In this document: positions 20,450 through 36,430 of the stretch, piece by piece
Layout: every line of letters starts with the position of its first letter
Numbering within the stretch: position 1 is the first letter of the stretch
Translations under genes and position numbers: made by a program
The notes under the pieces: generated by a model
What the model saw: only the letters and a program-made list of their open reading frames with translations
Told to the model about the DNA's origin: nothing
Database searches by the model: none
Assembly: GCA_040954595.2 (NCBI GenBank)
Contig: CM082580.2
Location: 930,001-994,000 of the forward strand
Length of the DNA: 64,000 nt
From: Balanoglossus misakiensis
Lineage: Eukaryota; Hemichordata
Direction of reading: 5' to 3'

Positions 20450-23400
20450 TCAAAAATCAACGAACCCATGATTTTTTTTCAAAAATCGACAAAATTTTGA
20501 GATTTTGCAAAGTCGAAAATTTGTCATTTTTTGATGATTTTCACCCATGATTTTTCTCAAAAATCGACGAAATTTTGCAAAGTCGAAAATTTGTAATTTT
20601 TTGATGATTTTCACCCATGATTTTTTTTCAAAAATCGACGAAATTTTGAGATTTTGCAAAGTCGAAAATTTGTCATTTATTAATGATTTTCACCCATGAT
20701 TTTTTTTCAAAAATCGACAAAATTTTGAGATTTTGCAAAGTCGAAAATTTGTAATTTTTTGATGATTTTCACCCATGTTTTTTTTCAAAATTGAACGAAC
20801 CCATGATTTTTTTCAAAAATCGACGAAATTTTGAGATTTTGCAAAGTCGAAAATTTGTCATTTTTTTTGATGATTTTCACCCATGTTTTTTTTTTCAAAA
20901 ATCGACGAAATTTTGAGATTTTGCAAAGTCGAAAATTTGTCATTTATTAATGATTTTTACCCATGATTTTTTTTCAAAAATCGACAAATTTTTGAGATTT
21001 TGCAAAGTCGAAAATTTGTAATTTTTTGATGATTTTCACCCATGTTTTTTTTTTCAAAATTGAACGAACCCATGATTTTTTTCAAAAATCGACGAAATTT
21101 TGAGATTTTGCAAAGTCGAAAATTTGTAATTTTTTGATGATTTTCACCCATGTTTTTTTTCAAAAATCAACGAACCCATGATTTTTTTTCAAAAATCGAC
21201 AAAATTTTGAGATTTTGCAAAGTCGAAAATTTGTAATTTTTTGATGATTTTCACCCTTTTTTTTTCAAAAATCAACGAACCCATGATTTTTTTTCAAAAA
21301 TCTACGAAATTTTGAGATTTTGCAAAGTCGAAAATTTGTCATTTTTTGATGATTTTCACCCATGATTTTTTTCAAAAATCGACAAAATTTTTAGATTTTG
21401 CAATGTCGAAAATTTGTAATTTTTTGATGATTTTTACCCATGATTTTTTTTTTCAAAAATCGACGAAATTTTGAGATTTTGCAAAGACGAAAATTTGTAA
21501 TTTTTTGATGATTTTCACCCATATTTTTTTTCAAAATTGAACGAACCCATGATTTTTTTCAAAAATCGACGAAATTTTGAGATTTTGCAAAGTCGAAAAT
21601 TTGTCATTTTTTGATGATTTTCACCCATGATTTTTCTCAAAAATCGACGAAATTTTGCAAAGTCGAAAATTTGTAATTTTTTGATGATTTTCACCCATGA
21701 TTTTTTTTCAAAAATCGACGAAATTTTGAGATTTTGCAAAGTCGAAAATTTGTCATTTATTAATGATTTTCACCCATGATTTTTTTTCAAAAATCGACAA
21801 AATTTTGAGATTTTGCAAAGTCGAAAATTTGTAATTTTTTGATGATTTTCACCCATGTTTTTTTTCAAAATTGAACGAACCCATGATTTTTTTCAAAAAT
21901 CGACGAAATTTTGAGATTTTGCAAAGTCGAAAATTTGTCATTTTTTGATGATTTTCACCCATGTTTTTTTTTTCAAAAATCGACGAAATTTTGAGATTTT
22001 GCAAAGTCGAAAATTTGTCATTTATTAATGATTTTTACCCATGATTTTTTTTCAAAAATCGACAAATTTTTGAGATTTTGCAAAGTCGAAAATTTGTAAT
22101 TTTTTGATGATTTTCACCCATGTTTTTTTTCAAAATTGAACGAACCCATGATTTTTTTCAAAAATCGACGAAATTTTGAGATTTTGCAAAGTCGAAAATT
22201 TGTAATTTTTTGATGATTTTCACCCATGTTTTTTTTCAAAAATCAACGAACCCATGATTTTTTTTCAAAAATCGACAAAATTTTGAGATTTTGCAAAGTC
22301 GAAAATTTGTAATTTTTTGATGATTTTCACCCTTTTTTTTTCAAAAATCAACGAACCCATGATTTTTTTTCAAAAATCTACGAAATTTTGAGATTTTGCA
22401 AAGTCGAAAATTTGTCATTTTTTGATGATTTTCACCCATGATTTTTTTCAAAAATCGACAAAATTTTTAGATTTTGCAAAGTCGAAAATTTGTAATTTTT
22501 TGATGATTTTTACCCATGATTTTTTTTTTCAAAAATCGACGAAATTTTGAGATTTTGCAAAGACGAAAATTTGTAATTTTTTGATGATTTTCACCCATAT
22601 TTTTTTTCAAAATTGAACGAACCCATGATTTTTTTCAAAAATCGACGAAATTTTGAGATTTTGCAAAGTCGAAAATGTGTCATTTTTTGATGATTTTCAC
22701 CCATGATTTTTTTCAAAAATCGACAAAATTTTGAGATTTTGCAAATTCGAAAATTTGTAATTTTTTGATGATTTTCACCCATGTTTTTTTTCAAAAATCA
22801 ACGAACCCATGATTTTTTTTCAAAAATCGACAAAATTTTGAGATTTTGCAAAGTCGAAAATTTGTCATTTTTTGATGATTTTCACCCATGATTTTTCTCA
22901 AAAATCGACGAAATTTTGCAAAGTCGAAAATTTGTAATTTTTTGATGATTTTCACCCATGATTTTTTTTCAAAAATCGACGAAATTTTGAGATTTTGCAA
23001 AGTCGAAAATTTGTCATTTATTAATGATTTTCACCCATGATTTTTTTTCAAAAATCGACAAAATTTTGAGATTTTGCAAAGTCGAAAATATGTAATTTTT
23101 TGATGATTTTCACCCATGTTTTTTTTCAAAATTGAACGAACCCATGATTTTTTTCAAAAATCGACGAAATTTTGAGATTTTGCAAAGTCGAAAATTTGTC
23201 ATTTTTTGATGATTTTCACCCATGTTTTTTTTTTCAAAAATAGACGAAATTTTGAGATTTTGCAAAGTCGAAAATTTGTCATTTATTAATGATTTTTACC
23301 CATGATTTTTTTTCAAAAATCGACAAATTTTTGAGATTTTGCAAAGTCGAAAATTTGTAATTTTTTGATGATTTTCACCCATGTTTTTTTTCAAAATTGA

Positions 23401-26400
23401 ACGAACCCATGATTTTTTTCAAAAATCGACGAAATTTTGAGATTTTGCAATGTCGAAAATTTGTAATTTTTTGATGATTTTCACCCATGTTTTTTTTCAA
23501 AAATCAACGAACCCATGATTTTTTTTCAAAAATCGACAAAATTTTGAGATTTTGCAAAGTCGAAAATTTGTAATTTTTTGATGATTTTCACCCTTTTTTT
23601 TTCAAAAATCAACGAACCCATGATTTTTTTTCAAAAATCTACGAAATTTTGAGATTTTGCAAAGTCGAAAATTTGTAATTTTTTGATGATTTTCACCCAT
23701 GATTTTTTTCAAAAATCGACAAAATTTTTAGATTTTGCAAAGTCGAAAATTTGTAATTTTTTGATGATTTTTACCCATGATTTTTTTTTTCAAAAATCGA
23801 CGAAATTTTGAGATTTTGCAAAGACGAAAATTTGTAATTTTTTGATGATTTTCACCCATATTTTTTTTCAAAATTGAACGAACCCATGATTTTTTTCAAA
23901 AATCGACGAAATTTTGAGATTTTGCAAAGTCGAAAATTTGTCATTTTTTGATGATTTTCACCCATGATTTTTCTCAAAAATCGACGAAATTTTGCAAAGT
24001 CGAAAATTTGTAATTTTTTGATGATTTTCACCCATGATTTTTTTTCAAAAATCGACGAAATTTTGAGATTTTGCAAAGTCGAAAATTTGTCATTTATTAA
24101 TGATTTTCACCCATGATTTTTTTTCAAAAATCGACAAAATTTTGAGATTTTGCAAAGTCGAAAATTTGTAATTTTTTGATGATTTTCACCCATGTTTTTT
24201 TTCAAAAATCAACGAACCCATGATTTTTTTTCAAAAATCGACAAAATTTTGAGATTTTGCAAAGTCGAAAATTTGTAATTTTTTGATGATTTTCACCCTT
24301 TTTTTTTCAAAAATCAACGAACCCATGATTTTTTTTCAAAAATCTACGAAATTTTGAGATTTTGCAAAGTCGAAAATTTGTCATTTTTTGATGATTTTCA
24401 CCCATGATTTTTTTCAAAAATCGACAAAATTTTTAGATTTTGCAAAGTCGAAAATTTGTAATTTTTTGATGATTTTTACCCATGATTTTTTTTTTCAAAA
24501 ATCGACGAAATTTTGAGATTTTGCAAAGACGAAAATTTGTAATTTTTTGATGATTTTCACCCATATTTTTTTTCAAAATTGAACGAACCCATGATTTTTT
24601 TCAAAAATCGACGAAATTTTGAGATTTTGCAAAGTCGAAAATTTGTCATTTTTTGATGATTTTCACCCATGTTTTTTTTTTCAAAAATTGACGAAATTTT
24701 GAGATTTTGCAAAGTCGAAAATTTGTCATTTATTAATGATTTTCACCCATGATTTTTTTTCAAAAATCGACGAAATTTTGAGATTTTGCAAAGTCGAAAA
24801 TGTGTCATTTTTTGATGATTTTCACCCATGATTTTTTTCAAAAATCGACAAAATTTTGAGATTTTGCAAATTCGAAAATTTGTAATTTTTTGATGATTTT
24901 CACCCATGTTTTTTTTCAAAAATCAACGAACCCATGATTTTTTTTCAAAAATCGACAAAATTTTGAGATTTTGCAAAGTCGAAAATTTGTCATTTTTTGA
25001 TGATTTTCACCCATGATTTTTCTCAAAAATCGACGAAATTTTGCAAAGTCGAAAATTTGTAATTTTTTGATGATTTTCACCCATGATTTTTTTTCAAAAA
25101 TCGACGAAATTTTGAGATTTTGCAAAGTCGAAAATTTGTCATTTATTAATGATTTTCACCCATGATTTTTTTTCAAAAATCGACAAAATTTTGAGATTTT
25201 GCAAAGTCGAAAATTTGTAATTTTTTGATGATTTTCACCCATGTTTTTTTTCAAAATTGAACGAACCCATGATTTTTTTCAAAAATCGACGAAATTTTGA
25301 GATTTTGCAAAGTCGAAAATTTGTCATTTTTTGATGATTTTCACCCATGTTTTTTTTCAAAAATCGACGAAATTTTGAGATTTTGCAAAGTCGAAAATTT
25401 GTCATTTATTAATGATTTTCACCCATGATTTTTTTTCAAAAATCGACAAATTTTTGAGATTTTGCAAAGTCGAAAATTTGTAATTTTTTGATGATTTTCA
25501 CCCATGTTTTTTTTCAAAATTGAACGAACCCATGATTTTTTTCAAAAATCGACGAAATTTTGAGATTTTGCAAAGTCGAAAATTTGTCATTTTTTGATGA
25601 TTTTCACCCATGATTTTTTTCAAAAATCGACGAAATTTTGAGATTTTGCAAAGTCGAAAATGTGTCATTTTTTGATGATTTTCACCCATGATTTTTTTCA
25701 AAAATCGACAAAATTTTGAGATTTTGCAAATTCGAAAATTTGTAATTTTTTGATGATTTTCACCCATGTTTTTTTTCAAAAATCAACGAACCCATGATTT
25801 TTTTTCAAAAATCGACAAAATTTTGAGATTTTGCAAAGTCGAAAATTTGTCATTTTTTGATGATTTTCACCCATGATTTTTCTCAAAAATCGACGAAATT
25901 TTGAGATTTTGCAAAGTCGAAAATTTGTAATTTTTTGATGATTTTCACCCATGATTTTTTTTCAAAAATCGACGAAATTTTGAGATTTTGCAAAGTCGAA
26001 AATTTGTCATTTATTAATGATTTTCACCCATGATTTTTTTTCAAAAATCGACAAAATTTTGAGATTTTGCAAAGTCGAAAATTTGTAATTTTTTGATGAT
26101 TTTCACCCATGTTTTTTTTCAAAATTGAACGAACCCATGATTTTTTTCAAAAATCGACGAAATTTTGAGATTTTGCAAAGTCGAAAATTTGTCATTTTTT
26201 GATGATTTTTTCCCATGATTTTGTTTTTCAAAAATCGACCAAATTTTGAGATTTTGCAAAGACAAAAAATTGTCATTTTTTGATGATTTTCACCCATGAT
26301 TTTTTTCAAAAATCGACGAAATTTTGAGATTTTGCAAAGACGAAAATTTGTCGTTTTTTGATGATTTTCACCCATGATTTTTTTCAAAAATCGACAAAAT

Positions 26401-29270
26401 TTTGAGATTTTGCAAAGTCGAAAATTTGTAATTTTTTGATGATTTTCACCCTTTTTTTTCAAAAATCAACGAACCCATGATTTTTTTTCAAAAATCTACG
26501 AAATTTTGAGATTTTGCAAAGTCGAAAATTTGTCATTTTTTGATGATTTTCACCCATGATTTTTTTCAAAAATCGACAAAATTTTTAGATTTTGCAAAGT
26601 CGAAAATTTGTAATTTTTTGATGATTTTTACCCATGATTTTTTTTTTCAAAAATCGACGAAATTTTGAGATTTTGCAAAGACGAAAATTTGTAATTTTTG
26701 ATGATTTTCACCCATATTTTTTTTCAAAATTGAACGAACCCATGATTTTTTTCAAAAATCGACGAAATTTTGAGATTTTGCAAAGTCGAAAATTTGTCAT
26801 TTTTTGATGATTTTCACCCTTGATTTTTCTCAAAAATCGACGAAATTTTGCAAAGTCGAAAATTTGTAATTTTTTGATGATTTTCACCCATGATTTTTTT
26901 TCAAAAATCGACGAAATTTTGAGATTTTGCAAAGTCGAAAATTTGTCATTTATTAATGATTTTCACCCATGATTTTTTTTCAAAAATCGACAAAATTTTG
27001 AGATTTTGCAAAGTCGAAAATTTGTAATTTTTTGATGATTTTCACCCATGTTTTTTTTCAAAAATCAACGAACCCATGATTTTTTTTCAAAAATCGACAA
27101 AATTTTGAGATTTTGCAAAGTCGAAAATTTGTAATTTTTTGATGATTTTCACCCTTTTTTTTTCAAAAATCAACGAACCCATGATTTTTTTTCAAAAATC
27201 TACGAAATTTTGAGATTTTGCAAAGTCGAAAATTTGTCATTTTTTGATGATTTTCACCCATGATTTTTTTCAAAAATCGACAAAATTTTTAGATTTTGCA
27301 AAGTCGAAAATTTGTAATTTTTTGATGATTTTTACCCATGATTTTTTTTTTCAAAAATCGACGAAATTTTGAGATTTTGCAAAGACGAAAATTTGTAATT
27401 TTTTGATGATTTTCACCCATATTTTTTTTCAAAATTGAACGAACCCATGATTTTTTTCAAAAATCGACGAAATTTTGAGATTTTGCAAAGTCGAAAATTT
27501 GTCATTTTTTGATGATTTTCACCCATGTTTTTTTTTTCAAAAATTGACGAAATTTTGAGATTTTGCAAAGTCGAAAATTTGTCATTTATTAATGATTTTC
27601 ACCCATGATTTTTTTTCAAAAATCGACGAAATTTTGAGATTTTGCAAAGTCGAAAATGTGTCATTTTTTGATGATTTTCACCCATGATTTTTTTCAAAAA
27701 TCGACAAAATTTTGAGATTTTGCAAATTCGAAAATTTGTAATTTTTTGATGATTTTCACCCATGTTTTTTTCAAAAATCAACGAACCCATGATTTTTTTT
27801 CAAAAATCGACAAAATTTTGAGATTTTGCAAAGTCGAAAATTTGTCATTTTTTGATGATTTTCACCCATGATTTTTCTCAAAAATCGACGAAATTTTGCA
27901 AAGTCGAAAATTTGTAATTTTTTGATGATTTTCACCCATGATTTTTTTTCAAAAATCGACGAAATTTTGAGATTTTGCAAAGTCGAAAATTTGTCATTTA
28001 TTAATGATTTTCACCCATGATTTTTTTTCAAAAATCGACAAAATTTTGAGATTTTGCAAAGTCGAAAATTTGTAATTTTTTGATGATTTTCACCCATGTT
28101 TTTTTTCAAAATTGAACGAACCCATGATTTTTTTCAAAAATCGACGAAATTTTGAGATTTTGCAAAGTCGAAAATTTGTCATTTTTTGATGATTTTCACC
28201 CATGTTTTTTTTTCAAAAATCGACGAAATTTTGAGATTTTGCAAAGTCGAAAATTTGTCATTTATTAATGATTTTCACCCATGATTTTTTTTCAAAAATC
28301 GACAAATTTTTGAGATTTTGCAAAGTCGAAAATTTGTAATTTTTTGATGATTTTCACCCATGTTTTTTTTCAAAATTGAACGAACCCATGATTTTTTTCA
28401 AAAATCGACGAAATTTTGAGATTTTGCAAAGTCGAAAATTTGTCATTTTTTGATGATTTTCACCCATGATTTTTTTCAAAAATCGACGAAATTTTGAGAT
28501 TTTGCAAATTCGAAAATTTGTAATTTTTTGATGATTTTCACCCATGTTTTTTTTCAAAAATCAACGAACCCATGATTTTTTTTCAAAAATCGACAAAATT
28601 TTGAGATTTTGCAAAGTCGAAAATTTGTCATTTTTTGATGATTTTCACCCATGATTTTTCTCAAAAATCGACGAAATTTTGAGATTTTGCAAAGTCGAAA
28701 ATTTGTAATTTTTTGATGATTTTCACCCATGATTTTTTTTCAAAAATCGACGAAATTTTGAGATTTTGCAAAGTCGAAAATTTGTCATTTATTAATGATT
28801 TTCACCCATGATTTTTTTTCAAAAATCGACAAAATTTTGAGATTTTGCAAAGTCGAAAATTTGTAATTTTTTGATGATTTTCACCCATGTTTTTTTTCAA
28901 AATTGAACGAACCCATGATTTTTTTCAAAAATCGACGAAATTTTGAGATTTTGCAAAGTCGAAAATTTGTCATTTTTTGATGATTTTTTCCCATGATTTT
29001 GTTTTTCAAAAATCGACCAAATTTTGAGATTTTGCAAAGACAAAAAATTGTCATTTTTTGATGATTTTCACCCATGATTTTTTTCAAAAATCGACGAAAT
29101 TTTGAGATTTTGCAAAGACGAAAATTTGTCGTTTTTTGATGATTTTCACCCATGATTTTTCTCAAAAATCGACGAAATTTTGAGATTTTGCAAAGTCGAA
29201 AATTTGTCATTTTTTGATGATTTTCACCCATGATTCTTTTCAAAAATCGACGAAATTTGAGATTTTGCAA
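20450..29270 (+). repeat. Nested 2.34-kb and 2.86-kb higher-order repeats
   Basis: Identical or near-identical unit strings recur with offsets of about 2,340 bp (20,450 to 22,791; 21,515 to 23,852) and 2,856 bp (23,852 to 26,708; 24,916 to 27,771; 25,498 to 28,354). The 69-codon minus ORF containing the truncated unit with only aaattttgcaaagtcg marks each copy. The different offsets overlap, so successive duplications of differing length have been layered. Confidence 0.75.
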
Positions 29271-32200
29271 AGTCGAAAATTTGTCATTTTTTGATGATTT
29301 TTACCCATGATTTTTTTTTTCAAAAATCGACCAAATTTTGAGATTTTGCAAAGACGAAAATTTGTCATTTTTTGATGATTTTCACCCATGATTTTTCTCA
29401 AAAATCGACGAAATTTTGAGATTTTGCAAAGTCAAAAATTTGTCATTTTTTGATGATTTTCACCCATGATTTTTTTCAAAAATCGACGAAATTTAAGATT
29501 TTGCAAAGTCGAAAATTTGTCATTTTTTGATGATTTTCACCCATGATTTTTTTCAAAAATCGACGAAATTTTGAGATTTTGCAAAGTCGAAAATTTGTCA
29601 TTTTTTGATAATTTTTTCCTATGATTTTTCTCAAAAATCGACGAAATTTTGAGATTTTGCAAAGTCAAAAATTTGTCATTTTTTGATGATTTTCACCCAT
29701 GATTTTTTTCAAAAATCGACGAAATTTAAGATTTTGCAAAGTCGAAAATTTGTCATTTTTTGATGATTTTCACCCATGATTTTTTTCAAAAATCGACGAA
29801 ATTTTGAGATTTTGCAAAGTCGAAAATTTGTCATTTTTTGATGATTTTCACCCATGATTTTTTTCAAAAATCGACAAAATTTTTAGATTTTGCAAAGTCG
29901 AAAATTTGTAATTTTTTGATGATTTTTACCCATGATTTTTTTTTCAAAAATCGACGAAATTTTGAGATTTTGCAAAGACGAAACTTTTTAATTTTTTGAT
30001 GATTTTCACCCATGACTTTTTTTCAAAAATTTACGAAATTTTGAGATTTTGCAAAGTCGAAAATTTGTCATTTTTTGATGATTTTCACCCATGATTTTTT
30101 TCAAAAATCGACGAAATTTTGAGATTTTGCAAAGTCGAAAATTTGTCATTTTTTGATGATTTTCACCCATGATTTTTTTCAAAAATCGACAAAATTTTTA
30201 GATTTTGCAAAGTCGAAAATTTGTCATTTTTTGATTATTTTCACCCATGATTTTTTTCAAAAATCGACAAAATTTTTAGATTTTGCAAAGTCGACAATTT
30301 GTCATTTTTTGATGATTTTCACCATGATTTTTTTTTAAAAAATGACGAAATTTTGAGATTTTGCAAAGACGAAAATTTGTAATTTTTTGATGATTTTCAC
30401 CCATGATTTTTTTTCAAAAATGTACGAAATTTTGAGATTTTGCAAAGTCGAAAATTTGTAATTTTTTGATGATTTTCACCCATGATTTTTTTTCAAAAAT
30501 CAACGAACCCATGATTTTTTTTCAAAAATCGACAAAATTTTGAGATTTTGCAAAGTCGAAAATTTGTCATTTTTTGATGATTTTCACCCATGATTTTTCT
30601 CAAAAATCGACGAAATTTTGAGATTTTGCAAAGTCGAAAATTTGTAATTTTTTGATGATTTTCACCCATGATTTTTTTTCAAAAATCGACGAAATTTTGA
30701 GATTTTGCAATGTCGAAAATTTGTCATTTATTAATGATTTTCACCCATGATTTTTTTTCAAAAATCGACAAATTTTTGAGATTTTGCAAAGTCGAAAATT
30801 TGTAATTTTTTGATGATTTTCACCCATGTTTTTTTTCAAAATTGAACGAACCCATGATTTTTTTCAAAAATCGACGAAATTTTGAGATTTTGCAAAGTCG
30901 AAAATTTGTCATTTTTTGATGATTTTCACCCATGATTTTTTTCAAAAATCGACAAAATTTTGAGATTTTGCAAAGTCGAAAATTTGTAATTTTTTGATGA
31001 TTTTTACCCATGATTTTTTTTTTCAAAAATCGACGAAATTTTGAGATTTTGCAAATTCGAAAATTTGTAATTTTTTGATGATTTTCACCCTTTTTTTTTA
31101 AAAAATCAACGAACCCATGATTTTTTTTCAAAAATCTACGAAATTTTGAGATTTTGCAAAGTCGAAAATTTGTCATTTTTTGATGATTTTCACCCATGAT
31201 TTTTTTCAAAAATCGACAAAATTTTTAGATTTTGCAAAGTCGAAAATTTGTAATTTTTTGATGATTTTTACCCATGATTTTTTTTTTCAAAAATCGACGA
31301 AATTTTGAGATTTTGCAAAGACGAAAATTTGTAATTTTTTGATGATTTTCACCCATATTTTTTTTCAAAATTGAACGAACCCATGATTTTTTTCAAAAAT
31401 CGACGAAATTTTGAGATTTTGCAAAGTCGAAAATTTGTCATTTTTTGATGATTTTCACCCATGATTTTTTTCAAAAATCGACAAAATTTTTAGATTTTGC
31501 AAAGTCGAAAATTTGTAATTTTTTGATGATTTTTACCCATGATTTTTTTTTTCAAAAATCGACGAAATTTTGAGATTTTGCAAAGACGAAAATTTGTAAT
31601 ATTTTGATGATTTTCACCCATATTTTTTTTCAAAATTGAACGAACCCATGATTTTTTTCAAAAATCGACGAAATTTTGAGATTTTGCAAAGTCGAAAATT
31701 TGTCATTTTTTGATGATTTTCACCCATGATTTTTTTCAAAAATCGACGAAATTTTGAGATTTTGCAAAGTCGAAAATGTGTCATTTTTTGATGATTTTCA
31801 CCCATGATTTTTTTCAAAAATCGACAAAATTTTGAGATTTTGCAAATTCGAAAATTTGTTATTTTTTGATGATTTTCACCCATGTTTTTTTTCAAAAATC
31901 AACGAACCCATGATTTTTTTTCAAAAATCGACAAAATTTTGAGATTTTGCAAAGTCGAAAATTTGTCATTTTTTGATGATTTTCACCCATGATTTTTCTC
32001 AAAAATCGACGAAATTTTGCAAAGTCGAAAATTTGTAATTTTTTGATGATTTTCACCCATGATTTTTTTTCAAAAATCGACGAAATTTTGAGATTTTGCA
32101 AAGTCGAAAATTTGTCATTTATTAATGATTTTCACCCCGTGATTTTTTTTCAAAAATCGACAAAATTTTGAGATTTTGCAAAGTCGAAAATTTGTAATTT

Positions 32201-32879
32201 TTTGATGATTTTCACCCATGTTTTTTTTCAAAATTGAACGAACCCATGATTTTTTTCAAAAATCGACGAAATTTTGAGATTTTGCAAAGTCGAAAATTTG
32301 TCATTTTTTGATGATTTTCACCCATGTTTTTTTTTTCAAAAATCGACGAAATTTTGAGATTTTGCAAAGTCGAAAATTTGTCATTTATTAATGATTTTCA
32401 CCCATGATTTTTTTTCAAAAATCGACAAATTTTTGAGATTTTGCAAAGTCGAAAATTTGTAATTTTTTGATGATTTTCACCCATGATTTTTTTCAAAATT
32501 GAACGAACCCATGATTTTTTTCAAAAATCGACGAAATTTTGAGATTTTGCAAAGTCGAAAATTTGTCATTTTTTGATGATTTTCACCCATGATTTTTTTC
32601 AAAAATCGACAAAATTTTGAGATTTTGCAAAGTCGAAAATTTGTAATTTTTTGATGATTTTTACCCATGATTTTTTTTTTCAAAAATCGACGAAATTTTG
32701 AGATTTTGCAAATTCGAAAATTTGTAATTTTTTGATGATTTTCACCCTTTTTTTTTCAAAAATCAACGAACCCATGATTTTTTTTCAAAAATCTACGAAA
32801 TTTTGAGATTTTGCAAAGTCGAAAATTTGTCATTTTTTGATGATTTTCACCCATGATTTTTTTCAAAAATCGACAAAAT

Positions 32880-35800
32880 TTTGAGATTTTGCAAATTCGA
32901 AAATTTGTAATTTTTTGATGATTTTCACCCATGTTTTTTTTCAAAAATCAACGAACCCATGATTTTTTTTCAAAAATCGACAAAATTTTGAGATTTTGCA
33001 AAGTCGAAAATTTGTCATTTTTTGATGATTTTCACCCATGATTTTTCTCAAAAAACGACGAAATTTTGAGATTTTGCAAAGTCGAAAATTTGTAATTTTT
33101 TGATGATTTTCACCCATGATTTTTTTTCAAAAATCGACGAAATTTTGAGATTTTGCAAAGTCGAAAATTTGTCATTTATTAATGATTTTCACCCATGATT
33201 TTTTTTCAAAAATCGACAAAATTTTGAGATTTTGCAAAGTCGAAAATTTGTAATTTTTTGATGATTTTCACCCATGTTTTTTTTCAAAATTGAACGAACC
33301 CATGATTTTTTTCAAAAATCGACGAAATTTTGAGATTTTGCAAATTCGAAAATTTGTCATTTTTTGATGATTTTCACCCATGTTTTTTTTTCCAAAATCG
33401 ACGAAATTTTGAGATTTTGCAAAGTCGAAAATTTGTCATTTTTTGATGATTTTTTCCCATGATTTTGTTTTTCAAAAATCGACCAAATTTTGAGATTTTG
33501 CAAAGACAAAAAATTGTCATTTTTTGATGATTTTCACCCATGATTTTTTTCAAAAATCGACGAAATTTTGAGATTTTGCAAAGACGAAAATTTGTCGTTT
33601 TTTGATGATTTTCACCCATGATTTTTCTCAAAAATCGACGAAATTTTGAGATTTTGCAAAGTCAAAAATTTGTCATTATTTGATGATTTTCACCCATGAT
33701 TTTTTTCAAAAATCGACGAAATTTAAGATTTTGCAAAGTCGAAAATTTGTCATTTTTTGATGATTTTCACCCATGATTTTTTTCAAAAATCGACGAAATT
33801 TTGAGATTTTGCAAAGTCGAAAATTTGTCATTTTTTGATGATTTTCACCCATGATTTTTTTCAAAAATCGACAAAATTTTTAGATTTTGCAAAGTCGAAA
33901 ATTTGTAATTTTTTGATGATTTTTACCCATGATTTTTTTTTCAAAAATCGACGAAATTTTGAGATTTTGCAAAGACGAAACTTTTTAATTTTTTGATGAT
34001 TTTCACCCATGACTTTTTTTCAAAAATTTACGAAATTTTGAGATTTTGCAAAGTCGAAAATTTGTCATTTTTTGATGATTTTCACCCATGATTTTTTTCA
34101 AAAATCGACGAAATTTTGAGATTTTGCAAAGTCGAAAATTTGTCATTTTTTGATGATTTTCACCCATGATTTTTTTCAAAAATCGACAAAATTTTTAGAT
34201 TTTGCAAAGTCGAAAATTTGTAATTTTTTGATGATTTTTACCCATGATTTTTTTTTTCAAAAATCGACGATTTTTTGAGATTTTGCAAAGACGAAACTTT
34301 TTAATTTTTTGATGATTTTCACCCATGACTTTTTTTCAAAAATTTACGAAATTTTGAGATTTTGCAAAGTCGAAAATTTGTCATTTTTTGATGATTTTCA
34401 CCCATGTTTTTTTTTTCAAAAATCGACGAAATTTTGAGATTTTGCAAATTCGAAAATTTGTAATTTTTTGATGATTTTCACCCATGTTTTTTTTCAAAAA
34501 TCAACGAACCCATGATTTTTTTTCAAAAATCGACAAAATTTTGAGATTTTGCAAAGTCGAAAATTTGTCATTTTTTGATGAATTTCACCCATGATTTTTT
34601 TCAAAAATCGACGAAATTTTGAGATTTTGCAAAGTCGAAAATTTGTCATTTTTTGATTATTTTCACCCATGATTTTTTTCAAAAATCGACAAAATTTTTA
34701 GATTTAGCAAAGTCGACAATTTGTCATTTTTTGATGATTTTCACCATGATTTTTTTTTAAAAAATGACGAAATTTTGAGATTTTGCAAAGACGAAAATTT
34801 GTCATTTTTTGATGATTTTCACCCATGATTTTTTTTCAAAAATGTACGAAATTTTGAGATTTTGCAAAGTCGAAAATTTGTAATTTTTTGATGATTTTCA
34901 CCAATGTTTTTTTTTAAAAATCAACGAACCCATGATTTTTTTCAAAAATTGACACCAATGTTTTTTTTTTAAAATCAACGAACTCATGATTTTTTTAAAA
35001 AATTGACATTTTGAGATTTTGCAAAGTCGAAAATTTGTCATTTTTTGATGATTTTCACCATGATTGTTTTTTTCAAAAATCGACAAAATTTTTAGATTTT
35101 GCAAAGTCGAAAATTTGTAATTTTTTGATGATTTTTACCCATGATTTTTTTTTCCAAAAATCGACGAAATTTTGAGATTTTGCAAAGACGAAAATTTGTA
35201 ATTTTTTGATGATTTTCACCCATGACTTTTTTTCAAAAATTTACGAAATTTTGAGATTTTGCAAAGTCGAAAATTTGTCATTTTTTGATGATTTTTTCCC
35301 ATGATTTTGTTTTTCAAAAATCGACCAAATTTTGGAATTTTGCAAAGACGAAAATTTGTCATTTTTTGATGATTTTCACCCATGATTTTTTTCAAAAATC
35401 GACGAACCCATGATTTTTTTTTCCAAAATCTACGAAATTTTGAGATTTTGCAAAGTCGAAAATTTGTAATTTTTTGATGATTTTCACCCATGTTTTTTTT
35501 TCCAAAATCGACGAAATTTTGAGATTTTGCAAATTCGAAAATTTGTAATTTTTTGATGATTTTCACCCATGTTTTTTTTCAAAAATCAACGAACCCATGA
35601 TTTTTTTTCAAAAATCGACAAAATTTTGAGATTTTGCAAAGTCGAAAATTTGTCATTTTTTGATGATTTTCACCCATGATTTTTCTCAAAAATCGACGAA
35701 ATTTTGAGATTTTGCAAAGTCGAAAATTTGTAATTTTTTGATGATTTTCACCCATGTTTTTTTTCAAAATTGAACGAACCCATGATTTTTTTCAAAAATC

Positions 35801-36430
35801 GACGAAATTTTGAGATTTTGCAAAGTCGAAAATTTGTCATTTTTTGATGATTTTCACCCATGATTTTTTTCAAAAATCGACAAAATTTTTAGATTTTGCA
35901 AAGTCGAAAATTTGTAATTTTTTGATGATTTTTACCCATGATTTTTTTTTTCAAAAATCGACGAAATTTTGAGATTTTGCAAAGACGAAAATTTGTAATT
36001 TTTTGATGATTTTCACCCATGACTTTTTTTCAAAAATTTACGAAATTTTGAGATTTTGCAAAGTCGAAAATTTGTCATTTTTTGATGATTTTCACCCATG
36101 TTTTTTTTTCAAAAATCAACGAACCCATGATTTTTTTTCAAAAATCTACGAAATTTTGAGATTTTGCAAAGTCGAAAATTTGTCATTTTTTGATGATTTT
36201 CACCCATGATTTTTTTCAAAAATCGACAAAATTTTTAGATTTTGCAAAGTCGAAAATTTGTATTTTTTTGATGATTTTTACCCATGATTTTTTTTTTCAA
36301 AAATCGACGAAATTTTGAGATTTTGCAAAGACGAAAATTTGTAATTTTTTGATGATTTTCACCCATGTTTTTTTTTCAAAAATCAACGAACCCATGATTT
36401 TTTTTCAAAAATCGACAATATTTTGAGATT
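32880..36430 (+). repeat. Satellite block duplicated 14,025 bp downstream (copy 1)
   Basis: Marker units in this block recur near 46,905-50,590 at a constant offset of 14,025 bp: 33,374 to 47,399, 34,494 to 48,519, 34,898 to 48,923 and 35,216 to 49,241. The markers include tcaccaatg plus T run, the gtcgttttttgatg variant and the cgaaactttttaat variant. The copies differ by scattered single bases and, at the right end, one inserted stretch that raises the offset to about 14,183. Confidence 0.8.
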